From Leucobacter luti (lineage in GTDB: Bacteria; Actinomycetota; Actinomycetes; Actinomycetales; Microbacteriaceae), in assembly GCF_019464495.1 (NCBI RefSeq), contig NZ_CP080492.1, forward strand, positions 2,480,001 to 2,544,000: DNA of 64,000 bases. Reading direction: 5' to 3'. This document shows positions 8,948 through 17,858 of the stretch, in pieces. The notes below the pieces were generated by a model. The model was not told where the DNA came from and made no database searches. It saw only the letters and a program-made list of their open reading frames with translations. A program made the translations under genes and the position numbers. Each line of letters begins with the position of its first letter. Within the stretch, counting starts at the first letter, position 1.

Positions 8948-9418
8948 AATCCTGAAATTCAAGGGCGGGTCTACCCGCCGACCCAGCCCTATCTCGTCGG
9001 CCGTGAGAAGATCCGCGAGTTCGCTCGCGCTGTGCTGAGCGAGTCTCCGCTTCATCTCGACTCGGAGGCCGCGCGCCAGGCCGGATACTCAGATGTGATA
9101 GCTCCCCCGACCTTCGCGGTCGTGGTGCAGGAAGCGACTCTCGCGCAGCTGCTCGCAGATCCCGAAGCGGGCGTCGATTTCACCCGTGTGGTGCACGGAG
9201 ACCAGCGCTTCAGTTACACCCGCCCGATCGTCGCTGGAGACGAACTCACGGCGACACTCACGATCGCCGCCGTGAAACAGCTCGGCGGTCACTCTATGGT
9301 GACCGCTTCGAGCAGCATCTCGGACGCCGCTGGCGAGCATGTGGTCACCGCGATTTCAACGCTCGTGGTGCGCGCGCCCGAGCCGGACGACACCGCAGCA
9401 GAGGGGAGTGCCGCATGA
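8942..9418 (+). CDS. FAS1-like dehydratase domain protein, HadA-type subunit
   Basis: A 158-residue hot-dog-fold protein of the MaoC N-terminal/FAS1-like dehydratase group (PEIQGRVYPPTQPYLVGREK, then FTRVVHGDQRFSYTRPIVAGD). In actinobacteria this subunit pairs with a MaoC-type subunit to dehydrate 3-hydroxyacyl chains; here that partner begins at 9415 with an ATGA overlap, which implies coupled translation. The start is GTG at 8942 or the adjacent GTG at 8945. The frame is also open upstream through the frameshifted DUF937 gene, but that fusion is not real. Confidence 0.82.
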   Translation: MVNPEIQGRVYPPTQPYLVGREKIREFARAVLSESPLHLDSEAARQAGYSDVIAPPTFAVVVQEATLAQLLADPEAGVDFTRVVHGDQRFSYTRPIVAGDELTATLTIAAVKQLGGHSMVTASSSISDAAGEHVVTAISTLVVRAPEPDDTAAEGSAA

Positions 9419-9843
9419 GCACCGCACCCGTATTCGACCAGCTGAGCGTCGGCGACACCGTCGCGGAGCGCGAGCTCACCCTGACCCGCGATCGCCTCGT
9501 GCGCTATGCCGGTGCCTCGGGTGATTTCAATCCGATTCACTACCGCGATGACGTCGCGGAAGCGGTCGGCCTGCCCGGCGTGCTTGCGCACGGAATGCTC
9601 ACCATGGGTGCCGCTGGAGCGGTCGCTGCGGATTGGCTCGGCGAGAGCGGCTGGGTGCAGGATTTCCAGTCACGCTTCACGCGCCCCGTCCCGGTGGACG
9701 CTGTGGCGGGGGCCGCGGTGAGCGTCACGGCGGTGGTCGGTGCACTCGACACTGCTGCGCGCACGGCTCGGATCGATCTCAAAGTGGTCTTCGAGGGTGC
9801 AACTGTACTGGGCAAAGCCCAGCTTGTGGCGGCATTCGCGTGA
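9415..9843 (+). CDS. MaoC-family dehydratase, HadB-type subunit
   Basis: A 142-residue hot-dog protein carrying the catalytic hydratase motif: YAGASGDFNPIHYRDD, then LPGVLAHGMLTMGAAG. The Asp and His of this motif are the catalytic pair in MaoC and HadB enzymes. It would form a heterodimer with the preceding subunit and act on 3-hydroxyacyl thioesters in the cytoplasm. It overlaps hadA at its start and murB at its end (GTGA), so the three are likely one operon, the usual actinobacterial order. Confidence 0.88.
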   Translation: MSTAPVFDQLSVGDTVAERELTLTRDRLVRYAGASGDFNPIHYRDDVAEAVGLPGVLAHGMLTMGAAGAVAADWLGESGWVQDFQSRFTRPVPVDAVAGAAVSVTAVVGALDTAARTARIDLKVVFEGATVLGKAQLVAAFA

Positions 9844-11129
9844 CCTCGCCTGACCGCGACTCGCCTGCAGTGGTCGCGGACACCACACCGCTTGCTGAGC
9901 TGACCACGATGCGGGTCGGTGGTCCGGCCGAGCGAATCCTCGTGGCGCACACACGCGACGAGTTGACCCAGCTCGCTTCCGAGCTGTGGAGTTCTGGCGA
10001 GGACTGGCTGCTGCTCGGCGGTGGCTCAAACACCGTGGTGCACGATGACGGCTTCCCGGGCACCGCGCTCCTCGTGCGAACCTCCGGGATCGAGGAGATC
10101 GCGGATCCGGAACTGCCCGCTGGAAGCGTGCGTGTGCGCGTTGCCGCTGGCGAAAACTGGGACACGCTGGTCGCGACCGCGGTTGAGCGCGGCTGGGCCG
10201 GCATTGAGGGATTGTCTGGGATCCCCGGTCTCGCGGGTGCCGCCCCGGTGCAGAACATCGGGGCCTACGGTCAGGAACTCTCAGACGTGCTGCACTCGAT
10301 CGAGTTTCTCGATGCGCTGAGCTCTGCCCCGCGCCGAATGACCGCGGACGAGCTTGAGCTCGGGTACCGTGACTCAGTGATCAAGCAGGGCCTCGAAGGC
10401 GTGGTGCTTTCTCTTGACCTCATTCTCTCGGCCTCATCGGCCGGAGCGAGCGCATCAGCCTCCGCTGCGGTGTCAGCCCCTCGGCGCGGCAGACACGGCG
10501 CAGATCCTGCTCCGAGCGCTGATCCGGCGGTGGCAGAGGGTTCGGAGGCGATCGCACCGAGTCCGCCTACTCCGATGGCGCCGGTGCGCTACGCCCAGCT
10601 TGCCACTGCGCTCGGCGTCGAGGTGGGCACGGAAGTCCCGATTCGAGTGCTGCGCGATTCTGTACTGCGGTTGCGCGCGGCCAAGGGGATGGTGCTCGAC
10701 GCCGCGGACCATGACTCGTGGAGTTCCGGGTCGTTCTTTACGAACCCGATTGTGACGGAGCGGTTTGCGCGTACGTTGCCTGAGGGGGCGCCGAGGTTCC
10801 CGATGGCTGCGGTTGAGGCGAGCGACACGGTGATCTCGTTTGAGGAACTCGCTGCAGGGAAGCAGCCGCACAGTTCAGGCCCCGTGCCCGAGCGCATGGT
10901 GAAGCTCTCCGCTGCGTGGTTGATTGAGCACGCCGGAGTCGCGAAAGGGTTCCGGTTGCCGGGATCCGGGGCTGCGGTGTCTTCGAAGCACACGCTCGCG
11001 ATCACAAACCGTGGGGGAGCAACGGCAACCCAGGTCGCCGAGCTCGCTCGCTTCATCGTGCAGCGCGTGCAGCAGGAGTTCGGTGTGATTCTCGCGCCTG
11101 AGCCCAATCTGTACGGGCTCGAACTGTAG
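9840..11129 (+). CDS. murB: UDP-N-acetylmuramate dehydrogenase MurB
   Basis: A 429-residue flavoprotein that reduces UDP-GlcNAc-enolpyruvate to UDP-MurNAc in peptidoglycan synthesis. Landmarks are TTMRVGGPAERI, LLLGGGSNTVVHDDGF, GIEGLSGIPGLAGAAPVQNIG (FAD domain), the GSFFTNPI segment and the C-terminal HTLAITNRGGATATQV. The start GTG at 9840 overlaps the hadB stop. It is longer than usual because about 50 Ala/Ser/Pro-rich residues (10428-10580) are inserted before PVRYAQLATALGVEVG. This looks like a surface-loop expansion; the flanking motifs are intact. Confidence 0.95.
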   Translation: MTSPDRDSPAVVADTTPLAELTTMRVGGPAERILVAHTRDELTQLASELWSSGEDWLLLGGGSNTVVHDDGFPGTALLVRTSGIEEIADPELPAGSVRVRVAAGENWDTLVATAVERGWAGIEGLSGIPGLAGAAPVQNIGAYGQELSDVLHSIEFLDALSSAPRRMTADELELGYRDSVIKQGLEGVVLSLDLILSASSAGASASASAAVSAPRRGRHGADPAPSADPAVAEGSEAIAPSPPTPMAPVRYAQLATALGVEVGTEVPIRVLRDSVLRLRAAKGMVLDAADHDSWSSGSFFTNPIVTERFARTLPEGAPRFPMAAVEASDTVISFEELAAGKQPHSSGPVPERMVKLSAAWLIEHAGVAKGFRLPGSGAAVSSKHTLAITNRGGATATQVAELARFIVQRVQQEFGVILAPEPNLYGLEL

Positions 11130-11137
11130 CGGTCGCG

Positions 11138-11938
11138 ATGCGGATCCAGATCGTTGGCGCCGGTCGCATGGGGACTGCGCTCCATGCGGGGTTGCGCGCG
11201 GCCGGCCGGGCTGCCGAGGTGCTTCCCCTCGTGGGGCGAGGCGCGACGGGAGCCGGCGCGGATGTCGTGCTGCTGGCGGTGCCGGACGCCGCGATTCCGG
11301 AGGCCGCGGCACAGATTATCCCTGGACCGCTCGTCGGCCATCTGTCGGGCATGACGGGCCTCTCCGCTCTGGCTCCGCACGAGGCGTTCAGTCTGCACCC
11401 GCTGCTGAGTGTGACCGGGAAAGCGACGGACTTCGCAGGCGCCCACGCCGCGGTCGCCTGGTCGTCGGAGCGTGCGCGGAACGTCGCAGCAGAGCTTGCA
11501 GAGGTTCTTGGGCTCACCATCTTTACGGTCGCAGATGAGGATCGAGCCGCCTATCATGCGGCAGCCAGCCTGGCCGCAAATTCGCTCGTCGCACTCGAGT
11601 GGGTCTCTGAGCGCCTTGCAGTGACGGCCGGCGTGCCGCGGGAGGCGCTCATCCCCCTTGCACGTGCAGCCGTTGAGAACTGGGCAGCGCGCGGCGCAGC
11701 CGCCGCACTTACCGGCCCGATCGCACGCGGTGACGAGGAGACCGTTGCTCGCCAGCGCGACGCCGTGGCCGCCCGGTTACCCCAGGAGCTCGCGCTGTTT
11801 GATGCGCTCACCACTACGACACGAGCGCTGGCAGATTCTGCTCTCGGCGTGGAGCTCGGCTCCGAAGTGGCACCTGACCCAGCTGGCAGCCGCGAGCCGG
11901 ACTCCCTGGACACATCGACTCCCGAGGATGGGCAATGA
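11138..11938 (+). CDS. Rossmann-like and DUF2520 domain oxidoreductase
   Basis: A 266-residue protein with an N-terminal dinucleotide fold (MRIQIVGAGRMGTALHAGL) and a helical C-terminal DUF2520-type domain (AADEDRAAYHAAASLAANS-like segment near residues 130-150). It lies directly before panC and shares an ATGA overlap with it, so it is probably in the pantothenate operon. A role as a ketopantoate-reductase-like enzyme is tempting from position and fold, since no panE is seen here, but that is inference only. Nine bases separate it from murB. Confidence 0.82.
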   Translation: MRIQIVGAGRMGTALHAGLRAAGRAAEVLPLVGRGATGAGADVVLLAVPDAAIPEAAAQIIPGPLVGHLSGMTGLSALAPHEAFSLHPLLSVTGKATDFAGAHAAVAWSSERARNVAAELAEVLGLTIFTVADEDRAAYHAAASLAANSLVALEWVSERLAVTAGVPREALIPLARAAVENWAARGAAAALTGPIARGDEETVARQRDAVAARLPQELALFDALTTTTRALADSALGVELGSEVAPDPAGSREPDSLDTSTPEDGQ

Positions 11939-12807
11939 AGACCGTACGCACGATCGCCGAGTTGCGGGCGGAATTGGGGAATGCGCGCGCAGCAGGTGCG
12001 AGGTCGGTCGGCTTTGTGCCGACGATGGGGGCACTCCACCGCGGACACCTGTCGCTGGTGGATGCGTCTCATGCGGAGAACGACGTCGTCGTACTCTCGA
12101 TTTTCGTGAACCCGACCCAATTCACCGAGGCGAGCGATCTTGCGGCGTATCCGCGGCAGGAGGCAGCCGATGCCGCGCTTGCTGAGGAGGCCGGGGTCGA
12201 TCTGATTTTTGCGCCCTCCGCCGCTGAGATGTATCCAGCGGGGTTCGCTACGACCGTGCGCGTGACGGGACCGCTGACGGAGACGTTAGAAGGCGCGGGC
12301 CGCGGCGACGCGCACTTTGACGGGATGGCGACCGTCGTGTCAAAGCTGCTGCTTGCCGTCCAGCCTGACGCAGCCTACTTCGGGCAGAAGGACGCCCAGC
12401 AGTTGCTCGTGGTGCAGCGGATGGTTGCTGATCTGGGAATTCCGGCGCGGATCGTGGCGTGTCCTACGGCACGAGACTTCGATGGCCTCGCCCTGTCAAG
12501 TCGCAACGTACGCCTGAGTGCTGCCGAGCGGGAGCGGGCGCTCGGGATCCCCCGCGCACTTGAGCGCGTTGCGGCGCAGCTTGCAGCCGGCGAGCACGGG
12601 GTGTCGGAACTGCGGAACACGGCCGTGGACGTGCTTGCTGCGGCGGGGATCGAACCGGAGTATCTTGCCTTTGTGAGCCCGACGGACTTGACCCCCGTTA
12701 CCGTCGTGACCGATGCCGTATTGTGCGCAGTCGCGGCGCGCTTTGGTGAGGTGCGGCTGATCGACAATGCGGTGCTGAACCCGGCCCCGGCCGGCGAGAA
12801 GGAGTAA
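11935..12807 (+). CDS. panC: Pantoate--beta-alanine ligase PanC
   Basis: A 290-residue pantothenate synthetase that condenses pantoate with beta-alanine using ATP. It carries the nucleotidyltransferase HIGH-like motif in VPTMGALHRGHLSLVD, IFVNPTQF, FGQKDAQQLLVV and the KMSKS-like LSSRNVRLSAAER. It overlaps the preceding DUF2520 gene by four bases and is four bases from panB, so the two pathway enzymes are co-transcribed. Confidence 0.97.
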   Translation: MKTVRTIAELRAELGNARAAGARSVGFVPTMGALHRGHLSLVDASHAENDVVVLSIFVNPTQFTEASDLAAYPRQEAADAALAEEAGVDLIFAPSAAEMYPAGFATTVRVTGPLTETLEGAGRGDAHFDGMATVVSKLLLAVQPDAAYFGQKDAQQLLVVQRMVADLGIPARIVACPTARDFDGLALSSRNVRLSAAERERALGIPRALERVAAQLAAGEHGVSELRNTAVDVLAAAGIEPEYLAFVSPTDLTPVTVVTDAVLCAVAARFGEVRLIDNAVLNPAPAGEKE

Positions 12808-12811
12808 CCCG

Positions 12812-13654
12812 ATGACACGAATCACGATCCCGCGGCTGCGTGAGATGCAGGCCGCTGGCGAACCGATCGTCATGGTGACTGCGTATGACTACCCCGGGGC
12901 GCGTGCGGCCGAGCGCGCTGGAGTCGACATGGTGCTCGTGGGCGATTCTGGAGCGCAGGTCGTGCTCGGGCACGACTCGACTGTGGCGATTACGACAGAT
13001 GAGCTGCTCGTGCTGTCACAGGCCGTGCGGCGCGGCACCCAGACCGCGTTCATGGTGAGCGACGTGGCGTTTGGTACGACGGAATCCTCCGACGCACAGG
13101 CCATCGAGACGGCGGTGCGCTTCGTGAAAGAGGCCGGTGCCGATGCGGTGAAGCTGGAGGGCGGGAACGCCGCGCGCCTGAGTCGGATTCGGGCAATTGT
13201 TGACGCGGGCATCCCGGTCGTTGGGCACATTGGCCTGACACCGCAGACCGCGACTGCCCTGGGGGGTTTGCGGGCGCAGGGGCGTACGGAGGCGAGCGCC
13301 GCACGCCTGGTTGTTGAGGCGCTTGGCGTGCAGGAAGCCGGCGCGTTTTGCATGGTTGTTGAAGCGGTGCCCTCAGAGATCACCGCGGTGCTGCGCGAGG
13401 CGCTCGATATCCCGATCATCGGGATCGGGGCCGGGCCAGCAGAGGGGCAGGTACTCGTGCTGCACGATCTGCTTGGTGTGACGGAGGGACGCACCGCGAA
13501 GTTCGTGAAGTCGTACGGCACGGTCGGGGCAGACACGACCGAAGCGATCGCGGCGTATGCCGCTGAGGTGCGCTCGGCAGCCTTCCCCGGCCCAGAGCAC
13601 GGCTATGCGGCGACGCCGGAGGCCGTGGCCGCCGCCAGGGCCGCCCTGGACTAG
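12812..13654 (+). CDS. panB: 3-methyl-2-oxobutanoate hydroxymethyltransferase PanB
   Basis: A 280-residue TIM-barrel enzyme that makes ketopantoate from ketoisovalerate and methylene-tetrahydrofolate. Motifs include MVTAYDYPGARAAERAGVD, the metal-binding VGDSGAQVVLG, VKLEGG, PVVGHIGLTPQ and PIIGIGAGPAEGQVLVLHD. AAGGAG lies just before the ATG. It is the last gene of the plus-strand run that starts at hadA, and converges on metY with only 25 bases between. Confidence 0.97.
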   Translation: MTRITIPRLREMQAAGEPIVMVTAYDYPGARAAERAGVDMVLVGDSGAQVVLGHDSTVAITTDELLVLSQAVRRGTQTAFMVSDVAFGTTESSDAQAIETAVRFVKEAGADAVKLEGGNAARLSRIRAIVDAGIPVVGHIGLTPQTATALGGLRAQGRTEASAARLVVEALGVQEAGAFCMVVEAVPSEITAVLREALDIPIIGIGAGPAEGQVLVLHDLLGVTEGRTAKFVKSYGTVGADTTEAIAAYAAEVRSAAFPGPEHGYAATPEAVAAARAALD

Positions 13655-13679
13655 TCAGCCCAGGGCCTCTGCCCCTGCG

Positions 13680-15119
13680 CTACACCCGGTCGAGGGCGGA
13701 GCGCAGGTCGCGGATCAGATCGTCTGCGGATTCGAGGCCGACGGAGAGCCGCAAGAGACCAGGCGTGATCCCGAGTCGCTCGGATACCTCGGGGGTGAAC
13801 GACGCGTGCGTTGAGCTCAGCGGGTGGATCACCATGGATCGCGTGTCGCCGATTCCGGTCATCCGCGAGAACACGCGGAGTCCGTTCACGAAGGCGCGCG
13901 CCCCGTCGATGCCGCCGCGCACGGTGACCCCGAACACGGAGCCGGTGCGGCCAGCGTAGTCGCGCTTCGCGATATCGAAGAGCGGGTGTGAGGGCAGCCC
14001 GGCGTAGTCGACAGTGTCCACCTCTGGCTGATCCTCGAGCCATGCTGCGATCTGCAGCGATGATGCAACGTGGCGCTCCATCCGCAGCGACAGCGTCTCC
14101 ATACCCTGGTGCAACAGGAAGCCGTTGAACGGAGACAGTGACGGCCCGATGTCGTTGACAACGGCCTCGCGCACCGCCCGTGCGTACGCGACAGGTCCGA
14201 AACGGTCGAGCAGTGACGTGAGACCGGGGCGGGGCGCGGCGGTCACGAGCGGGAAGGGTCGGCCGGCGCGCTCAGCGGCATCCCAGTCAAAGGTGCCGCC
14301 GTCGACGATAGCCCCGCCGACCGCCGCGCCATGTCCGGTCAGGAATTTCGTGGTCGAGTGCACCACGATGTTCGCACCGTGCTCAATCGGCCGAATGAGT
14401 GCCGGGGTGCCGACGGTGTTGTCGACGATGAGCGGGAGATGGTGGCGCGCAGCCACGGCCGCGATCCTGCGCAGGTCAGTGACGTCGTTGCGCGGGTTCG
14501 GGATCGTCTCGGTGTAGATCGCCTTGGTGTTGGGGCGAATCGCGCGATCCCACTCGGCATCGTCGTCCGCGTCCCAGACATAGTCGACTTCGATGCCAAA
14601 TCGCTTGAAGCTGCGCCCGAAGAGGATCCGTGTGCCGCCGTAGATTGAGGCCGTCGAAACGATGTGGTCGCCGTGCTGCGCGATCGCGAACAGCGCGGAG
14701 GAGATCGCAGCCTGGCCGCTCGACACGGCGACGGCCGCTGTACCGCCCTCGAGCGATGCAAGCCGCTCCTCGGCCACCGCGTTCGTCGGGTTTCCCTGCC
14801 GGGAGTAGATCGGAGCAGGTTCGCCTGGCAGCAGCTCATTCACGACCTCTGGCTCAGCTCCGTCGCCGCGGGTAAGCCCACCGCCGTGCCACAGCGCGCG
14901 CCCGGCAAAGCGATTAATCTGGTCGTCGAAGCTGTCGAAGACGTAACCGGCGGATAGGGCGATCGGGGGCACCCGGAGCCCAGAGTTGCGATCCGGGTAC
15001 TCACCGGCGTGCACCTGCCGGGTCTCGAAGCTGAAATCGGCCCAGTCCGTGACGGGTGCGGCTGGCACAACCACAGGCGTCGCTGCGGCAGCCGCTGAGC
15101 TGGATTCGTGAGTGGTCAT
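13680..15119 (-). CDS. metY: O-acetylhomoserine aminocarboxypropyltransferase/cysteine synthase (MetY-like)
   Basis: A 479-residue Cys/Met-metabolism PLP enzyme of the OAH sulfhydrylase group. Visible motifs are FETRQVHAGEYPD, SRQGNPTNAVAEERLASLEGG, SGQAAISSALFAIAQHGDH, and HSTTKFLTGHG, whose Lys binds PLP. It would make homocysteine from O-acetylhomoserine and sulfide. The ATG at 15119 overlaps the stop of the PatB-type gene, so the two are translationally coupled. The N-terminus has a short Ala-rich stretch. Substrate choice (OAH or O-succinylhomoserine) is not decided by sequence alone. Confidence 0.9.
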   Translation of the reverse strand: MTTHESSSAAAAATPVVVPAAPVTDWADFSFETRQVHAGEYPDRNSGLRVPPIALSAGYVFDSFDDQINRFAGRALWHGGGLTRGDGAEPEVVNELLPGEPAPIYSRQGNPTNAVAEERLASLEGGTAAVAVSSGQAAISSALFAIAQHGDHIVSTASIYGGTRILFGRSFKRFGIEVDYVWDADDDAEWDRAIRPNTKAIYTETIPNPRNDVTDLRRIAAVAARHHLPLIVDNTVGTPALIRPIEHGANIVVHSTTKFLTGHGAAVGGAIVDGGTFDWDAAERAGRPFPLVTAAPRPGLTSLLDRFGPVAYARAVREAVVNDIGPSLSPFNGFLLHQGMETLSLRMERHVASSLQIAAWLEDQPEVDTVDYAGLPSHPLFDIAKRDYAGRTGSVFGVTVRGGIDGARAFVNGLRVFSRMTGIGDTRSMVIHPLSSTHASFTPEVSERLGITPGLLRLSVGLESADDLIRDLRSALDRV

Positions 15120-16459
15120 GCTGACACCTTCCCTGCTGGCAGAATTGCGGCGATGCGAGCGACGGCCGCCCGGATTGTGTCTGGCGCGCACGCCAGGTTG
15201 AGCCGGACGTGTCCGGCACCACCGAGCCCAAAGTCGGCACCGTTGTTCAGCGCCACACGCGCCTCGGTGAGGATCTTGGCGTGGGGATCGGAACCGAGCC
15301 CCGCCTCGCGGAAGTCCAACCAGGCGAGGTAGCCCGCGCGCGGGCGAGCGAGACGGACACCGGGAAGTTGTGCGGCAACGAGCTCAGCGAGCAGCGTGGC
15401 GTTCGCTTCGATCTGCGCGATCGCGCGGTCGAGCCAGTCGCGGGCCTCGCTGAACGCGGCGATGCTGGCGTGCAGCCCGAGAATGCTTGCCCGGGTCACC
15501 GTCTCGGGCGGCAGCTCTTGGAGCGCGATGTTCGCCCGCTCATCGGCGGCGACGATAACCGAACACTTGGCCCCGGCCAAGTTCCAGCCCTTGCTTGCAG
15601 AGGTCGCAACGACGGCGAGTGCGCCCGCAGCGGCGGCGAGCGGCGCAAATGGCACAAATCGCTCTCCCGCGTGTGTGAGCGGCGCGTGGATTTCGTCTGA
15701 CACCACGAAGACATCGTGCGCGGCTGCGAGGCGCGCGAGCTCGGCGAGCTCCGCCTCCGTGTGCACCGTGCCGTGCGGATTGTGCGGATTGCAGAGCAGG
15801 AACGCGTCTGCACCGGCTTCGAAGGCGCGGGCGATTGCTGGCAGGTTGAGCCGTAGCTCCGGGCTGTCATGCGGCGCCGGATCGGGTGTGCCGGATCCGG
15901 AACCGTCGTCGGCCGCACCCGCACTCGCACCCGCAGCGGCAGCAGGAGCGGCGCTCGCCACCGGCGCCAGCGGCACCTCGACGATCTCGTACGGCACCTC
16001 CTGCAGCATCTCGAAAAACCCAGGGTACACAGGAGTGGGGACCACGATCCTGCCGGAGGCGGGGGTATCGCCTGCTGCCGCCTTGCGACGGCTCAATTCC
16101 CACCCGATCCTGAGCGACTCGACGACGCCGGTGGCAACATCAGTGGCCAGATAGACATGATCGAGGGGAACGTTCCAGTTCCAGGCACTGGCAGCGTAGT
16201 CAGCGAAGGCTGGGGCCAGGGGGCCAGGTCCGTCGAGGTATCCGGTGTCCGAGGCCTCGACACGGGCGATGATGGCGTCACGGATGACCGGTGCAACGGC
16301 GAAGTCCATCTCGGCGACGAACAGCGGGAGGACATCCGCGGGGAACCGCGTCCACTTCAGGCTGGTGCGCTGAGCTCGCAGGAGCGTAGGGTCCAAGTCG
16401 GCGAAGGGGACGCCAGCGGGATCAGTGTCCGTGGAGCGGCGACAGTCTGGCTCGGTCAT
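15116..16459 (-). CDS. PatB/MalY-type PLP-dependent C-S lyase
   Basis: A 447-residue fold-type I aminotransferase-like enzyme of the MalY/PatB group, which cleaves cystathionine or cysteine conjugates. Motifs include FVAEMDFAVAPVIRDAI, PTPVYPGFFEML, CNPHNPHGTVHT, VVSDEIHAPLTH, and ATSASKGWNLAGAKC with the PLP lysine. An Ala/Gly/Asp-rich insert of about 35 residues (about 15855-15965) interrupts the domain before LRLNLPAIARAF. It is coupled to metY by an ATGA overlap. It may supply homocysteine by transsulfuration or recycle sulfur from conjugates. Confidence 0.87.
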   Translation of the reverse strand: MTEPDCRRSTDTDPAGVPFADLDPTLLRAQRTSLKWTRFPADVLPLFVAEMDFAVAPVIRDAIIARVEASDTGYLDGPGPLAPAFADYAASAWNWNVPLDHVYLATDVATGVVESLRIGWELSRRKAAAGDTPASGRIVVPTPVYPGFFEMLQEVPYEIVEVPLAPVASAAPAAAAGASAGAADDGSGSGTPDPAPHDSPELRLNLPAIARAFEAGADAFLLCNPHNPHGTVHTEAELAELARLAAAHDVFVVSDEIHAPLTHAGERFVPFAPLAAAAGALAVVATSASKGWNLAGAKCSVIVAADERANIALQELPPETVTRASILGLHASIAAFSEARDWLDRAIAQIEANATLLAELVAAQLPGVRLARPRAGYLAWLDFREAGLGSDPHAKILTEARVALNNGADFGLGGAGHVRLNLACAPDTIRAAVARIAAILPAGKVSA

Positions 16460-16580
16460 ATCCCCATCGTCTCGCGGGCCGCCAACTGGCGCGACCCTGA
16501 GAGTAAAGCAACGTCACACTGCCGCAGCGCGGCTCGCGTTCGGGCGGGGGATCCTGGCCGGGTGCGAGCTCAGTACGTGG

Positions 16581-17858
16581 CTAGCCGCGCACCACCAGTC
16601 GCACGATCCAGGAGACCGCGGCTTCGAGCGGGCCACGCGTGCCGAGCCTGGCGAGGAGCGCTCCGATCAGAAGTGCGCCGCCCAGCTGCAGCGCGTAGGC
16701 GCTGATCCCTGCTGCCCACCACGGGAACCCGGACTCCCAGATGCTCGGATCTTGGAACGCTGGTTCAAGCAGCACTCCCGTCGCCACGATGTGCAGCGAG
16801 TAAATGGTCAGCGGTGCCGCACCAGCAGCTCGGACCGTTCCCAGCACGGGGCCTAGCGGTCGCCCTGCTGCTGCGCGACTGACATCGCACAGCAGCACGA
16901 GCAGCCCGATCACGGCGAGCGCGATCCCGGCCGTACGGAGAATGTCGAGCGGGGATCCGGAGTGCGGTGTCGCAATCAGCTGTGCCCAGAGTTCCGGTGC
17001 GAGCGGCGCACCATCGGAGGAGTGCGCGACGATCTCAGCCACCTCTGCCGGATCAGTTCCTGACGGCCACGGGCCGCCGAACGCCGAGACATTCGCGATG
17101 ACCGCGGTGGAGACGAACTGCGCTGCCACGGCAACGGCCGCCCCGAGTGCGGCTAGCACCGCTGCTGTGCGCCCGAGTGCGGCGCGCGCGGTGGCTGCGA
17201 CGAGTGCGCGGCCGATGAGCACCCCGAAGAGGAGGTACACACACCAGGTGAGCGCGGGATACTCGCCTGTGAGAAGCAGCGCACGCAGCGACGCGAACCA
17301 GTCGATTCCGAAGTCCTCGAAGGTGAGTGACCCGCTGGGATCCGTTCCCTCGAGCCCCGCTCGAGCGAGCGCGTTGAGCGGGCCACCGAACACCCCGAGG
17401 GCACCCGCGATCGTGCCGAGCACCCAGCTGCGCACGGCCACCAGTGGGGCGATGAGGATCATTGCGACGCCGTAGTAGGCGAGCACGATCGCGACGGGGG
17501 TCTCGATGAGGCCCAAGAGCAGCCCGATCAAGATGAGCAACGCGCCTCGGAGTACCGTTGCCCCGATCGCGGCGCCCGTTCGTCCCTCGCGCAGGGTCCT
17601 GCGGGTCGCGAACACCACGCTGACCCCGCCGAGCACCGCGAACAGCGGCGCGGCGATCCCCTCGGTGAGCGTGTCAGCGACGGCGCCGGCCGCCTCGTCG
17701 AACGAGCCAGGCTCGGCAACATACGCGGCGATCGTGATGAGGTGGGCCGCCATCATCCCGGCGATCGCCAAGAATCTGGCGATGTCGACGCCGATATAGC
17801 GCGCTCGTGCTCGCGCCACTGTCAGAGACGCGGGGGAGTAGGCAGACGCGGCGCTCAC
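16581..17858 (-). CDS. HGSNAT-like (DUF1624/DUF418) membrane acyltransferase
   Basis: A 425-residue protein with about ten membrane helices. The N-terminal YIGVDIARFLAIAGMMAAH is typical of heparan-alpha-glucosaminide N-acetyltransferase-like and YeiB-type proteins, and the C-terminal part resembles DUF418 (YSLHIVATG, WWAAGISAYALQLGGALL). Such proteins may acetylate extracytoplasmic sugars or lipids; nothing here shows the substrate. Its GTG start overlaps the sulP stop (GTGA), so it is co-transcribed with sulP. The gap to the PatB gene downstream is 121 bases and may hold a separate promoter. Confidence 0.8.
   Translation of the reverse strand: MSAASAYSPASLTVARARARYIGVDIARFLAIAGMMAAHLITIAAYVAEPGSFDEAAGAVADTLTEGIAAPLFAVLGGVSVVFATRRTLREGRTGAAIGATVLRGALLILIGLLLGLIETPVAIVLAYYGVAMILIAPLVAVRSWVLGTIAGALGVFGGPLNALARAGLEGTDPSGSLTFEDFGIDWFASLRALLLTGEYPALTWCVYLLFGVLIGRALVAATARAALGRTAAVLAALGAAVAVAAQFVSTAVIANVSAFGGPWPSGTDPAEVAEIVAHSSDGAPLAPELWAQLIATPHSGSPLDILRTAGIALAVIGLLVLLCDVSRAAAGRPLGPVLGTVRAAGAAPLTIYSLHIVATGVLLEPAFQDPSIWESGFPWWAAGISAYALQLGGALLIGALLARLGTRGPLEAAVSWIVRLVVRG

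Noticed and set aside
8147..9418. 423-residue DUF937-HadA fusion protein
   Set aside because: The junction segment is Ala/Ser/Cys-rich out-of-frame sequence. Correct tails for DUF937 and a normal hadA start exist, so the fusion arises from a one-base shift.
10589..11557. 322-residue minus ORF opposite murB and the DUF2520 gene
   Set aside because: It covers parts of two well-supported genes in antisense and has no domain content.
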